Source of the DNA: Thelephora terrestris
Taxonomy: Eukaryota; Basidiomycota; Agaricomycetes; Thelephorales; Thelephoraceae
Direction: 5' to 3'
Assembly (NCBI GenBank): GCA_015956445.1
Contig: WIUZ02000044.1
Location: 1 to 31,283, forward strand
Length of the DNA stretch: 31,283 nt
A program made the position numbers and the translations under genes. This document shows positions 19,063-30,521 of the stretch, piece after piece; position 1 is the stretch's first letter, and each line of letters starts with the position of its first letter. The notes under the pieces are model-generated. The model was not told where the DNA came from, did not search any database, and saw only the letters and a program-made list of their open reading frames with translations.

Positions 19063-22000
19063 TTAATTCCTCCTCAGTATCAAGACCTTTGCCACTATGC
19101 AGCCCCCGCTTTTGAGGTCAACTACAATGTGTGAATTGAAGCCATCTAGCGAGAACAACTGGACACAGATACAGTCAACACTGTTCACAGTCACAGAGTG
19201 ATTATCAACTTACTAAATGATATCCTTTCCCGTAAATGCTCTTGCTCCCAAGGGGACCACCACATACAACCAAGGATATCTCTACAAGTCCGATTAACAA
19301 GGTGTTGGGTTCTATCACCAGCTTTTTTGGGTAGTACCTGGGTGGAGACTTAGCAGTAACAGTGAGAGTCAAAAGGGGCAGAGCACATGCCACATATGTT
19401 CACCCCAATCATTTTGAGGACCCGTCCGAGGAGTCCTATATTCTCCATCTTCCCAACTGAGCTTGACATGAAATTCCTGCGAAGGTGGCTGGTCCTTTTG
19501 AAATTTGATTGCATGAACATGCAACTCAGGTGCCTTTAAGCCTGGTAACCACCTCAGAAAGTCATCTTTGACTTCAGGACGTGATTTGACCATGCGGTAG
19601 ACTTCATCAATTGGTGGGCGCTTCTGAGGCCTCCTACTCCAGCATTTCTCAAGAAGCTCCCAGAACAGGTCATCAAACACTCCAGGAGGCCTCATGGGCA
19701 CGACCAGAAATGCCTGGTCATAATCACAACCCTCCCGATGTGTGAGTATCCCAGTCAGAACCTAGGAAGCCAATGTGGGTCTTGGTCCTCAGGCAGGATG
19801 ATATGGAATTGTGGAATTTCACCTCGTAGATTACTATGGCCAGTTCAAACACATCACATTCCATTGACTTGGTTTCTGGTTCCCCATAAGGGAAGTCCTC
19901 GGGCCCAGTCACAGGAAATTGCGAGCAATATGACCTTTGAGATATTTGCGTATCAAGTATGGCAATTGCTAATCGGGCATCACCGCCGTTGTCAATTAAT
20001 ATGTGATCCTGTTCAGGGTGTTGAGCTTTATCAATGAAAACAAAGTCTCACATACTGGCCAAAAAGCGCCGTGAACCACTCCATTGGAGTGCAGGAATCT
20101 CAGCCCTTTGACCGCACCCAATAGCTGTGTGTGAGGTTCATGTAAGCATTGGTAATACATGGTCAGATTGGATATACTGGCCAAGTCATATCGATCTACA
20201 TCAGGATTCTCCTCCAGATATTGCTCGATGTTGCCGTTTTTGTACCAAGGAAACACCAGAGAGAAGCTGGAGGTGGTCGTTGACACCCCGTAGAAAGGCA
20301 TAATATTGACATCTTCAACCTGCTTCATCAAAACTGCTGCTGCGCAAAACCGCTACGTCATCCGTCAGCACAACAACAAACGAGCCCCCTGCTTGGGGTC
20401 ATACAAAACACTTACCTGTTTGGCTATTGTTATGTCAGAGTCGCCTTTGGGAAACCCGAAACCCTTGCGCGCCTTGGCATCACCATCACCTTTGCCTTGG
20501 TGTGGCCTAAGAACCTTGAGCGCCACCACCTTACTACCGTACATTCCCTTCCAAATCTCGGTCATCCCGGAGGCGTGTAGGGCGCGGTATCCTTGCTTCA
20601 CGACACCCACAAGTCCATATGACGTTGGGAATGTGTGCCAGAGAGTACACAGCTGCGAGAGTTCGAAATAATGTTCTCCCTTTGGCCCTTCCTTTCTGTT
20701 CGCAAGATTCTTGTACAGGATAATCAGAGCTGGGAAGAGAAGTAGTAAATGGGGTTACCCTCGAAAGCTCGTTGATGTGCCTATAGATGCTTGGGAAGTC
20801 GGAGGGCATTGTAACTGTAGGAGGGTCAGAGATGTGGACTGTCCGTGCTACGGGCAGCGAACTGTGGAAAGTGGGTAATTACCGCATTCAATGTCTTTTG
20901 CCCTAACCATTCTCTTCACCAGCTGCGGTCGACTCAAGCTGGATAATTGTAAGTCCGCAGCACATGGAATATAGCTGCAGGAAGCAAAAGCATGTCATGG
21001 TGATGGTCCCGTTGAGAGAAAATGTACTGGCCATTCGCGAAGAACCCCAACCACTTCCGCCATTGCGGGCCGACAAGCGGGGACTTGTTGCCAACAAGCG
21101 AGTGTGACTTCCCATACAGAGTCTGTAAACCCCGGTTTTCGAGGACGATTCGGACGTTCGCCGCCCATGATTTTCGACACCGTGACCATGGTACTAAACT
21201 CGCTGAACGGACTCTTTCCTGTGAAAACCTTAGATAGGTTCGAGCGTCAGGCAAACCGTCTCACATCAACCGCCAGGTACAGGGAGATGCGACGACTGAC
21301 CTCCACCATGACCATGCCAAAAGCAAACACGTCCGCTTCTCGAGTGTTTCTATCGCCACTCCCGAGAACCTCCGGTGCGGCCCACCTGCCCGAGTATCCC
21401 TGTACTTCGGTTACGAGAACGGAGGTCAACCCACGAACGACTGAGGCGAGGCCGAAATCTGCCAGACAGGCACGACCGGTGCTGTCAATGAGAATGTTGG
21501 GCTGTGCAAAGGTCATCGATGCAGTCGAAAACGACGTAGAGTGAAAACCTGCCCCTTTCAGGTCTCCGTGCGTTGTGTGGCTTGCATGAAGATAGTTGAG
21601 ACCTTCCGCTACATCCAACAACTTGGAAAGATAGTCAGTCGAGTCATGGCTGTGGAGAAAAATCTCACCAAGCCAACCCGGTCTGCGCCTGGATTCTCGT
21701 TAACGTATTCCCCTAGGGTACCATTTGGCATCCAGTCCGAGACAATTTGGAAAGGATTTCGCGTAACGCCAATGAAAGCAACAACATTAGGATGTTCCAA
21801 TCTTTTCCACGTGATTGCCTCTTTGATGAATGTCTGCGCGGCGATATGAATCGTTCAGTAGGCAAGGAAAGATAGGCAAATGCCAGATACTCACCTTCTC
21901 GACGGCTTCGCGATTTTGCACATTAACCCTCGGGACCTTGATGCAGACCTTAGAGCCGTTGTGGATGCCTTTCCATACATCGGAAAAGCCGCCGCCGCTG

Positions 22001-22351
22001 ACCGCGTCATCGCCAACTCGGGAGAGATCGCCCGAGATTGTATAAGAAGAGGGCAAGATGGCATGATCGCCGCATATGGTTCGTAGTTTGTATAGGCATT
22101 GTCGGAAAACATCGTCGGTGCTCGGAATGACATCAAGGATCTGTCCAATCTGTTCTGTAAGCTGGAAGAGGGCCAAAGGGGGAACGCACTTCATCAAGAA
22201 AATCGACAAGGCGAGTCAACTCCGACCCTTGTAGAGTGGTCAAATACTGTTCTTCATCATCATTTCGAAACAAGTAGTGGAGGCAGCGCAAGAAATCGGG
22301 TGAAGAAGTATTGAAGGAATAGAGGTGCTGTAGGACTTTCGAAGTAGACAT
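19063..22351 (-). CDS. Kinase-pseudokinase-C2 protein, copy C (best preserved, possibly intact)
   Basis: The ATG (22349-22351) starts MSTSKVLQHLYSFN. Exons are clear through kinase 1: 22351-22200, 22149-21895, 21833-21669, 21621-21553, 21501-21301, then from 21228. Kinase 1 has SGGGFSDVWKG, VCIK, WMPNGTLGEYVNENPG, HGDLKG/PNILID, LADFGLA, RWAAPEV and ACRPAMAEVV, so all catalytic residues are present. The 21552-21502 intron needs a GC donor to keep the frame. A second kinase-like domain follows (about 20700-19560): MTEIWKG, VALKVLR, then HGAFWP instead of HRD, DHILIDN instead of the Asn, and ARLAIAILD instead of DFG. So it is a pseudokinase. A C2-like domain (ELHVHAIKFQKDQPPSQEF ... KLVIEPNTL ... 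VAKVLIL) ends at the stop 19063-19065. Splicing within the C2 part is not resolved. Likely a cytoplasmic, membrane-recruited signalling kinase (inference). Confidence 0.7.
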
Positions 22352-22970
22352 CACGGGTGGTTCCACTTCCAGAGTTCGACGGCCAGCGCAATCGCAATGA
22401 GCGTTGAGGGCAAGGGACGGGGATCTCGTGCCTGACACTGCAATGAACGTGACTTGACAGGCCACCAAAAAATGGGGTCTCCTCATGTTCCAAGCATGTG
22501 ATCTGCAAGAGACGCGGTCCCATCAATGAATTTGAGCTGGACTCCGGTTACTCAAGTCTGAGTTCAATGCGTCCACGATCTCTGTCAGCGATGATGATGA
22601 AAAGTCCCGCTTCCCTCGATTTTCCCGAACCCCTCCCGACAGGTTTTCGACTACATAACTTCAGCGCTCTGACGTCCAGGAGTGTGCCACATTCTCACTC
22701 ACTCTTGCTGACGTAGCTATTGATGCATGATGCCGTACCCGGTATGTACGGGGGTGCTGGTGAGCTCGAATGAGACCTCAAGTAATGGACTCGGAGATAG
22801 CCGAGCGGAGATGGAAAGCGGCCACCCTCAATCTCCGCCTGGAAACAAGTGTGCCATTTTTGCCGTTCCTGGTATTGGTGTTTTCCATTCCGATAACCCA
22901 TCATCACGCTACGGATCCCGCGATGCCGCATGCCACAGCCATGAAGCCGCCTTACAACGACGAAAGCCCT
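22352..22970. other. Divergent intergenic region upstream of kinase C
   Basis: The first roughly 40 bp match the flanks of kinase A and D starts. A block at about 22585-22635 (ATGAAAAGTC, CCTCGATTTT) and one at about 22866-22895 (GGTGTTTTCCATTCCGA) recur at 29640-29675 and 29714-29735 upstream of kinase D. No gene is supported. Confidence 0.5.
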
Positions 22971-23100
22971 CGCAGTCTTGTTCATCGTCACGCGCCGGGG
23001 CAATAACAATCAGGATGTGGTATAGGCCGGGTTTTTGTGACGGACGACGTCTCTCATTGGTGCGTGCATTCGCTGCCCCCGATGTTGATACATACTAGGA
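22971..23100 (+). pseudogene. Partner-gene 5' scrap with internal deletion
   Basis: Starts with GTCTTGTTCATCGTCAC and continues with CAATAACAATCAGGA, GGCCGGGTTTTTGTGACGG and CTCTCATTGGTGCGTGC, matching copy E (30139-30325). The roughly 85-90 bp between GTCAC and GCGCC in copy E are missing here. The match ends near 23097. It is a short relic of the conserved module start. Confidence 0.5.
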
Positions 23101-23425
23101 ACTCGTGGCAGCCTAGCGCTACTAGTATGATCTCGAGCGCGGGTTATCGAGGTCGTCGACATCCATTGACCAAGCCGTCCCGCAACAACCTCTGTCTACG
23201 AGCGTGAGACGCAACACCTCTTGAGGCTGGCTGGGACTTGGGTCAATGTTTGGTGTGAATATGCAATCGAGTTGACCACGGTTAACAATGATGACGTGAA
23301 CTCACATTCTCCTCAAACCTCTCTCTGCAGCTTTCCTTCTAGCTTTCAGTGCCGTACCGCATCCCTTTACACGCGATAGCACCCGTCCTTATTCCCCCGA
23401 AATTGCGCGGCAAGAGGAACAACAA
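23101..23425. other. Unassigned stretch
   Basis: No conserved frame and no clear counterpart in the other units. It contains CpG-rich ordinary DNA between two relics of the partner gene. Confidence 0.35.
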
Positions 23426-23790
23426 GAATGTTGAGAGGGCTGACTTCGTGGACGACGGTTCTCAACGGTTCGTGTTTGGTGGGCAACCGGGGACGTGATT
23501 TTCGCTCCGTTTCACGGAGAGAGGTTCGCCAATCGTGGTGTCGGCATCTCAGTTCGCCTTCGCATTGCGGTATCCTATCCAACGATCCATTCCCACCCGC
23601 TATAGTGCGCCTAAAAATCTTGAACGCGCTCTCGCGCCCTTGGTTCTCTGCAGGGCGACAGGAAAGAAGCAAAACTCACTCAGATCTGTCACCTTCTGCC
23701 CTCTCATTCTCGCTTCATCTACTCCGACCCCGCCGGTGACGCAAAATCCGAGCCGCTTCCCCCTTCAGCGACCGAACTGATCCCAACGCT
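23426..23790 (+). pseudogene. Diverged relic of the partner gene
   Basis: One frame reads FVDDGSQRFVFGGQPGDVIF and then RFANRGVGISVRLRIAV (about 23444-23580). This parallels VDDVTHWCVFEDEPS and FAAPDVDIPICLRIEV of copies A and E. Downstream, SDPAGDAKSEPLPPSATELI resembles the spacing of the later exon. The sequence is too diverged and too short to be a working gene. It suggests an older member of the partner family. Confidence 0.35.
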
Positions 23791-24673
23791 TCGATGTATG
23801 CGAATGTGCCATCCGTGTCTCTAGAGTTCTGCTCCTCCGGATTGTACTCTCTGGGAAGGACAGGTTTCTTAATGTGACCAAGGATTCCTAGCCAATACTA
23901 AAGACAGGAAGGCGCAAGCTTATGACGTGGATCGAGGTGCATCAGCTGCCATCGTGAACTATCCGAATGTAGTTGATTCTATCTATCATGTGCGCAAACC
24001 TCTATTACAAAGTCGCCCAGTGAGTCTCGGGTTACCCAGGCAGACTATCGAGCGGCTCGTGCATCTTCACCTTGTGTATCGAGTGAGCTTCCGTGGCGAA
24101 ATAGGGATGTACTTCGTTTGTTATCAGGGTGCCAATACTTTTAGTTTGCGATGGGATCGTAAATTCATCCTGGTTGCTATTGGCACGGAGTCACGTTCGC
24201 CCTGGCCTCCGGGCTTAGCCATGGACGACATCCTCTGGCCTGCATCATGCCCCTCAAGTAACCTGTGATGGAGGCCACGAGCCACATTGCTGACCAGTCA
24301 ACAGGTCAACGTGCAGGCGGCCAATGGTGGCCCGAACACGTCAATATCGCAGTTTTATCCGGCGGTACTGGAATCCTTGGTCTAATCAGGACAAGGATAC
24401 GTCGCGGCGCTCAACTCGATCAGGAACTTCCTCAAAGTGTACGCCGCGGCCTCGCGTCCTTCTGGTACCATGGTCCACACTCTACACGATGTGAAAATGT
24501 CCATCAAGTGTCGTGCTGGTGTCACAAACAACGGAAAATGCTGACTCACCGACAATGATCCCAGGCAGCACGGTCTACCCGACGGGTCATTACCAGGAGG
24601 AAACGGCGAACTCAAGGCTGAAATGGAATGGCTTCATCTCCCTCAGAAGCCACCAACCCAACGTTGAACCCAA
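23791..24673. other. Unassigned stretch upstream of partner copy D
   Basis: No recognised gene. Several short open frames on both strands (for example 23927-24268 plus and 24382-24615 minus) lack motifs and counterparts in the other units. It may contain the promoter of partner copy D. Confidence 0.35.
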
Positions 24674-25636
24674 ATGCGTTTTTCCACGCAACTCGCGGAG
24701 AACTTTCAATCCCTCCGGCCGAACTTCCATCTTCCCCTCGCCTCCTGCTCCCGTCCATTTCCCCCGTCATTAGCCTCTGTATCTTACTTCCTCGGTTTCC
24801 TCAAACCCCGACCCAACGAAGCCGCCTCACGACTGCGAAATAGCCTGCTCGCTCTCGCAGTCTTGTTCGTCATCGCCAATCTCTCAACCGCTTTTCCTTC
24901 AATACTCTCATCGTTTACCGTCGTCTGGAACGCGGTCACTCCCGAACCAACGCTTTCGAAATCGCGTGCTGGCGGCAGTGATCACAGGCATGGCGCAGAG
25001 ACCGGACTACGATGGTGGGCGAATCACTCATTCGTGCTTGTTTGAAGACGAGCCTGTCAAAAACACCTTGGTTTCGCAGAGGGAAGCGTGTTTTCGCTGC
25101 TCCTGATGTCGATGTTTTCATCAGCCTTCGCACTGAAGTACCCTAGGGATCCATTCGCATCTACGTCCACGCCAGTGAATCCTTTCAAACCTCACCGGCT
25201 GTGTCAAAACCTAAGATCCTTTCATCTGCGGCACGTCTTTGCCTCTTGACTTTGAATGCATCCTCGCGTACTCACCTAAGCCCTTCCAGAAGGCGACGCC
25301 ACAGAAATAAAACCATTTAACCCTGCTTCTTCCACCCTTCCATCCTCAACATGCCTCACTTCACCGGTCTTGACCCCATCGAGGACGTTAAACCACCAGT
25401 TTCCATCCCCTTCCCCCTTTAATGACTCGACTAATTCCAACGCGCCGATATCGACGAGTGTGCCGCCTTCACCTTCACCGTTATTGAGCTCGCCGTTGAT
25501 GGCGCACCGGGGAAAGCATTCACAGAGTGCCAGAAATGAGTATCGTATTCTCCTCAAAACAAAAAGAAAAATTCGTTGACGGTCAAATGACGCTAGGACC
25601 CCTGACGAGTTGCTTCCTTGAGGAACTTACGGCTAA
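24674..25636 (+). pseudogene. Partner gene copy D, with hydrophobic membrane-like segment; splice donor lost
   Basis: An open frame 24674-25045 contains a strong hydrophobic segment LLALAVLFVIANLSTAFPSI (about 24845-24904) after a basic RPNEAASRLRN. This would serve as a signal anchor or transmembrane helix. The next shared blocks (the FAAPDVD region near 25085, then LEGDATE-like and FTVIELAVDG-like segments up to about 25530) are in shifted frames. The terminal intron donor, GTGAGT in copies A and B, is ATGAGT here (25536). The last exon reads PDELLP, stop, GTYG, with the conserved final stop at 25634-25636. The start is uncertain: in-frame ATG at 24674, but homology before 24800 is unclear. 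Probably inactive. Confidence 0.5.
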
Positions 25637-26097
25637 CGACGACAGCAACAACGATTAGGCAGGGATTCCCGGCTCGATCTCTCTCGTGATTTCGAATCCC
25701 CCTCACATTGTCAGCCGCTTACCCACCATCGGATTGGGTCTACGTCTGTAGAAATACCACGATTTTTTTTGTCTTCTGCCCCCGGCTTTGTCTATGAAAT
25801 TGCGTTCTCTGAAGCCAGTGACGCCCAGAGGGCGATCAAACCTCCAGCACTCACAGGAGACCCTTCATTGGTCGAAGGAGACGAATATCTACAAGCCCCC
25901 CTTCAAATTTCCATTGCAGTCTCAGGGGAAATCCGACGAAGACAGGGGACGACAACACATCTAGTTCACGGCAACTCCGCCTCATTCCCACATGATCTAA
26001 GAGGGGATCCGATTGACCCAATACCCCAGGGCCCTGCAAAACCATTACATGCAGGGTGATCGTTGGAAAGGTTCGAGCAGCTTTGCGAGGTGGGGGA
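25637..26097. other. Convergent intergenic spacer of copy D
   Basis: 461 bp between the partner stop and the kinase stop. It carries the six-C tract and GATCTAAGAGGGGATCC block shared with copy C. An open frame crosses part of it on the plus strand (25769-26059) but is broken in the other copies, so I do not call a gene. Confidence 0.6.
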
Positions 26098-29000
26098 TTA
26101 CACTTTCGCCATTATCAAGACCTTTGCCACCACGCAGCCCCCGCTTTCGAGGTCGACTACGAGGTGCAAATTGAAGCCGTGTAACTGGACGCGGATGCAA
26201 TCAACAGTGTTCGCGGTCACTGAGCGATGATCGACTCACAAGAAAATTTCCTTTCCCGTAAACTTTCTTACCCTTGTGTGAACTACTCCGTACGACCAAT
26301 ACCAAAGATATATCTATGGACGTCTGGAACCAGTCTGAAAAATCTATCACCAGGTTTTGCGGGCTGTTCCTGGGCGGAGACTTAGCGGTAGCGGCGGGAG
26401 TTGAAATGGACGGAGCACATGCCATATATATTCACCCCGATCGTCTTGAAGATTCGTCAGAGGAGTCGTGTAGTCTTTGTCTCCGTACTTGAACTTGACA
26501 TAAAATTCCTGCGAAGGTGGCCGGTCGTTTGGAAATTTGATCCCGTGAACATGCAACTCGTATTTCGTTTGCAACTCTCGGGCCGCGAGCGGCTCCAGAG
26601 AAGCGCGGTTGACTTTAGGACGTGATTTGACCATGCGGTAAACTTCATCAATTGGTGGGCGTTCCCGAGGCCTCCTCCTCCAGCATTTCGCTAGAAGCCC
26701 CCAGAACAGGTCATCAAACGCTCCAGGAGGCCGCGCGGGCATCAACGGTACTTCCCGTTCGTAATCATAACGCTCCCAGTACGTGAAGATCCCCGTCAGA
26801 ACCTGACAAGCCGATGTGGGTTTTCACATCCTCGGGCAGGATGATATGGATTTGTAAGACTTCACCTCGTAGATGACTATGGCCAGTTCATACACGTCGC
26901 TTTTCATCGACTTGGTTTCTGGTACCCCGCAAGGGAAGTCCTCGAGCACGGTCACAGGGGATTCCGAGCGAAAGTCGGAGAATAATGAGCTTTGAGATGC
27001 GGTAGTATTTGGCGTGTCGGGAATGGGAAATGCTAATCGGGCATTACCGTCGTCGTCGATTAATATGTGATCCTGTTCAGGATGTTAAGCCTTATCAATG
27101 AGAACAAAGTCTCACGTACTGGCCGGAAAGCGCCGTAAACCGCTCCAGTGGAATGCAGGAACCTCAACCCTTTGACCACACCCAATAGCTGTTTGTGAGG
27201 TTCACGTGAGCATTGGTAGAACACGGTCAGATTGAATACACTGGCCAAGTCATATCGATCTACGTCAGGATTCTGCTCCAGATATCGCCCGATGTCGCCG
27301 TTTTCGTACCAAGGAAACACCAGAGAGAAGTCAGAGGTGGTCGTTGACACCCCGTAAAAAGGGATAATATTGGCATGTTCAATCTGCTTCATCAAAACCG
27401 CTGCCGCGCAAAACCGCTACAACATCCGTCAGCACAACGACAAACAAGCCCCATACTTGGGGTCATGCAACACGCTTACCTCTTTGGCTATTGTTATGTC
27501 AGAGTCGCCTTTGGGAAACCCGAAACCCTTGCGCGCTTTGGTATCGCCATCGCCTTTGCCTCTGTGTAACCTAAGAACCTTGAGCGCCACCACCTCACCA
27601 TCGTACACCCCCTTCCGAATCTCGGTCATCCCGCCGGCGTGTAGGGCACAGTCTCCTTGCTTCACAACACCCCCAAGTTCATATGTCGTTGGAACTGTAT
27701 GCCAGAGAGTACACAACTGCGAGAGTTCGATAAAACTATCCCCCTTCGGCCCTTCCTTTCTGTTCGCGAGTTCCTTGATAGGATAATCAGAGCGGGGAGG
27801 AGACATAGTGAGCGGGGTACCCTCGAAAGCTCGTTGATGCGGCGATAATCGCTTGGGAAGCCGAGGGGCGTCGTGACTGTGGGAAAGTCAGAGATGTGGG
27901 CTGTCCATGTTACGGGCAGCGAACTGTGGAAACTGAATAATTACCGCAATCAACGTGTTTTGCCCTAACCGCTCTCTTCAACAGTCGGCTTGTGCTGGAT
28001 ACCTCCGAGTCTGCGGCATATGGCCTATAGCTGCAAGAAGCGAAGGCGTGTCATGATGGCAGTCTCGTAAAGGTTGGATGTACTGGCCATTCGCGAAGAA
28101 TCCGAACCACTTCCGCCATTGCAGGCCGGCAAGCAGGGTCTTGTTGCCAGCAGGCAAGTGTTACTTCCCATACCGTGTCTGTTAAACTGGGTTCTCGCGG
28201 ACGATCCGGCTGTTCGCCGCTCATAATCTTCGACACCGTGACCATGGTACTGAACTCGCTGAAGGGACTCTTTCCTGTGAAAACCTCAGAAAGGTTCAAG
28301 CATCAGGCAAACCATTCCTCATCAGACCTTAGGTACAGGGAGACGCGACAACTTACCTCCACCACAACCATCCCAAAAGAAAACACGTCTGCTTCTCGAG
28401 TGTTTCTGTCGCCACTCCCGAGAACCTCCGGTGCGGCCCACCTGCCCGAATATCCCTGTACTTCTGTAACGAGAACGGAGGTCAACCCACGAACAACTGA
28501 GGCGAGGCCAAAATCTGCCAGACAGGCACGACCGGTGCAGTCAACGAGAATGTTGGGCTATGCAAGGGTCATCGATGCAGTCGAAAACGATGTAGAGTGG
28601 GAACCTGCCCCTTTCAGGTCTCCGTGCGTTGTGTGGCTTGCATGAAGATAGTTAAGACCTTCTGCTACATCCAACAACTTGGAATATATTGTTAGTCAGG
28701 TCCTGGTTACGGACGAGATACTCACCAAGCCAACCCGGTTTGCGCCTGGATTCTCGTTGACGTATTCTCTTACGGTACCATTTGGCATCCACTCCGAGAC
28801 AATTTGCAAGGGATTTTGCGTAACGCCGATGAAAGAAACAACGTTAGGATGTTCCAACCTTTTCCACGTGATCGCCTCCTTGCAAAACGACTTCATGATG
28901 ATAGCATCTATTGGTAGATAAGCCGACACCAAATACTCACCTTCTTGACGGCCTCGCGATTTTGAACATGAAACCTTGGATCCTTGATGCAGACCTTGCG

Positions 29001-29399
29001 GCCGTTGTGGATGCCTTTCCATACATCGGAAAAACCGCCGCCGCCGACCGGGTCATCACCAACTCGGGAGAGACTGCCTGAAATCGTATAAGAAGATGGC
29101 AAGATCGCATTGTGGCCACAGAGGGTTCGTAGTTTGTGTAGGCATCGTCGGAAAATGTCGTCGGTGTTCGGAATGACATCAAGGATCTACTCAATCTGTT
29201 ATGTAGGCGGGAAGGAGGCCAAAGGGGAGGAACGCACTTCGTCAAGGAAATCTACGAGGCGAGTCAACTCCGATCCTCGAAGAGTGGTAAGATACTGTTC
29301 TTCATCGTCACTTCGGAACAAGCAGTAGAGGCAGCGCGGGACATCAGGAGAATAAATGTCGAGTGAATAGAGGCGTTGTAGGACTTGTGAAGTGGACAT
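26098..29399 (-). pseudogene. Kinase-pseudokinase-C2 gene, copy D (one clear nonsense codon)
   Basis: The ATG (29397-29399) opens MSTSQVLQRLYSLD. In order: helical N-terminal domain (to about 29110); kinase 1 with VGGGGFSDVWKG, VCIK, SEWMPNGTVREYVNENPG, HGDLKG/PNILVD, LADFGLA, RWAAPEV, DVFSFGMVVVE/VFTGKSPFSEF and PACRPAMAEVV (to about 28090); then a pseudokinase with MTEIRKG, VALKVLR, EHANIIPFYGV, YGAFRP/DHILIDDDG, ARLAFPIPD and GVPETKSMKSDVY (about 27750-26620); then C2-like ELHVHGIKFPNDRPPSQEF, YVKFKYGDKDYTT, PQNLVIDFSDWF, ending VVAKVLIMAKV at the stop 26098-26100. Introns are short; the one at 28618-28558 needs a GC donor. The only clear lesion is TAG at 29187-29189, where copy C has CAG, just after the first intron. 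Loss of that stop by alternative splicing or sequence error would leave a complete gene of roughly 800 residues. Confidence 0.7.
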
Positions 29400-30065
29400 C
29401 GCAGGCGGTTCCGCTTCCAGAGTTCGACGGGCGGTGCAACTAAGGAAGGCACTTGCAGCCTACTAGCGCCGCTGCGAGCGTGACCTGGCAGTTTGCCATG
29501 CCGCCACTAGCGTCTCCCCATCCTAAGCATGGGGTCTTCGTCATGAGACGCAGCCCCGCCCACGACCTTGAGGCTGCCTACGTCTAAATTCAATCCGCGA
29601 TTGAGTTGGACATCGGTGACTCCGCGTCAAAGTTTGCGATGAAAAGTCTTGCTTTCCTCGATTTCCCCGAACCCTCTGGACGCCTCAGTCACTTGCCGAG
29701 GCTCCTGATATCGGTGTTTCCCATTCCGACAACCCACACTTGGAGTACGCAGGGCTCGCTGTGTTATTTTGGGGTGTCTCTGCAGGGGTTCGATGTGTTA
29801 TCGCTTATCGACTAACGGCCTTCTGGAGTGGGACTATCGGGACCGACTCGTCATCTACACTAGTTCAGACAAGAAGAAAAGTGGAATGAAAAGATATTCT
29901 GGGCGTGCGATTGTTGTCTACAAAAAGGCAACGAAGGTCCTCCCAAGCGCATACACCACGGATCCCGCCGTGCTGGCCCTATGCAACAATTTACGGTGAA
30001 GGTGGTTCCCGATTCCCTCAAACCCTCGACACGATGAAGCCGCCTCACTACTAATCTCCTCAAGG
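29400..30065. other. Divergent intergenic region between kinase D and partner E
   Basis: Starts with the TTCCGCTTCCAGAGTTCGACGG block common to the kinase upstream regions. It also holds the blocks shared with 22585-22895 of copy C. No gene is supported. A plus-strand open frame at 29606-29815 does not persist in copy C. Confidence 0.45.
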
Positions 30066-30521
30066 TTTGCCACTGACGATCACCGGTAAGGGACGCAGTG
30101 GTACCTTACAACTAGTCACCAAAAACCCGCAGTCCGAAGTCTTGTTCATCGTCACCAACCCCCCAACTGCTTTCTTTTCAACATCCTCATCACTTCCGGT
30201 CGTCCGAAACGCAATCAGTCCTGAACCAACACCTTGGGATCGCGCGCCAAGGCGGTAACAATCAGGACGTGGTAGAGGCCGGGTTTTTGTGACGGTCGAT
30301 GTCTCTCATTGGTGCGTGCGTTCGCTGCCCCTGACGTTGATATCCCAATCTGCCTTCGTATTGAAGTACCTTAGGGATCCATCCCGCCGATTTCCACGCG
30401 GGGACGTTCTCTGACTGCCCGGAGTGAGTATCGTGTTCGTCTCGAAAGGAAAAAAACATACCGACATACACATGATGTTGAAACCCCTGACGAGCTCTTT
30501 CCTCGGGGAGCCTACAGCTGA
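30066..30521 (+). pseudogene. Partner gene copy E, internally deleted
   Basis: Shared blocks are GTCTTGTTCATCGTCAC (about 30139), GTGACGGTCGATGTCTCTCA (about 30289), FAAPDVDIPICLRIEVP in a shifted frame (about 30330-30370), and the last exon TPDELFPRGAYS with the conserved stop at 30519-30521. The whole middle (the QLTCRVKVQDPF to VELAVDG region of copies A and B) is missing between about 30400 and 30420. The terminal intron keeps a GTGAGT donor but has lost its AG acceptor. This is a deleted pseudogene. Confidence 0.5.

Noticed and set aside
21104-21544. Plus-strand frames conserved in copies C and D (21104-21544, 28175-28645)
   Set aside because: Conservation is explained by the kinase-1 exons on the opposite strand.
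25769-26059. Open frame in the convergent spacer of copy D, partly similar in copy B
   Set aside because: Broken by stops in copies A, B, C and E and without codon-level conservation; more likely 3' untranslated DNA.
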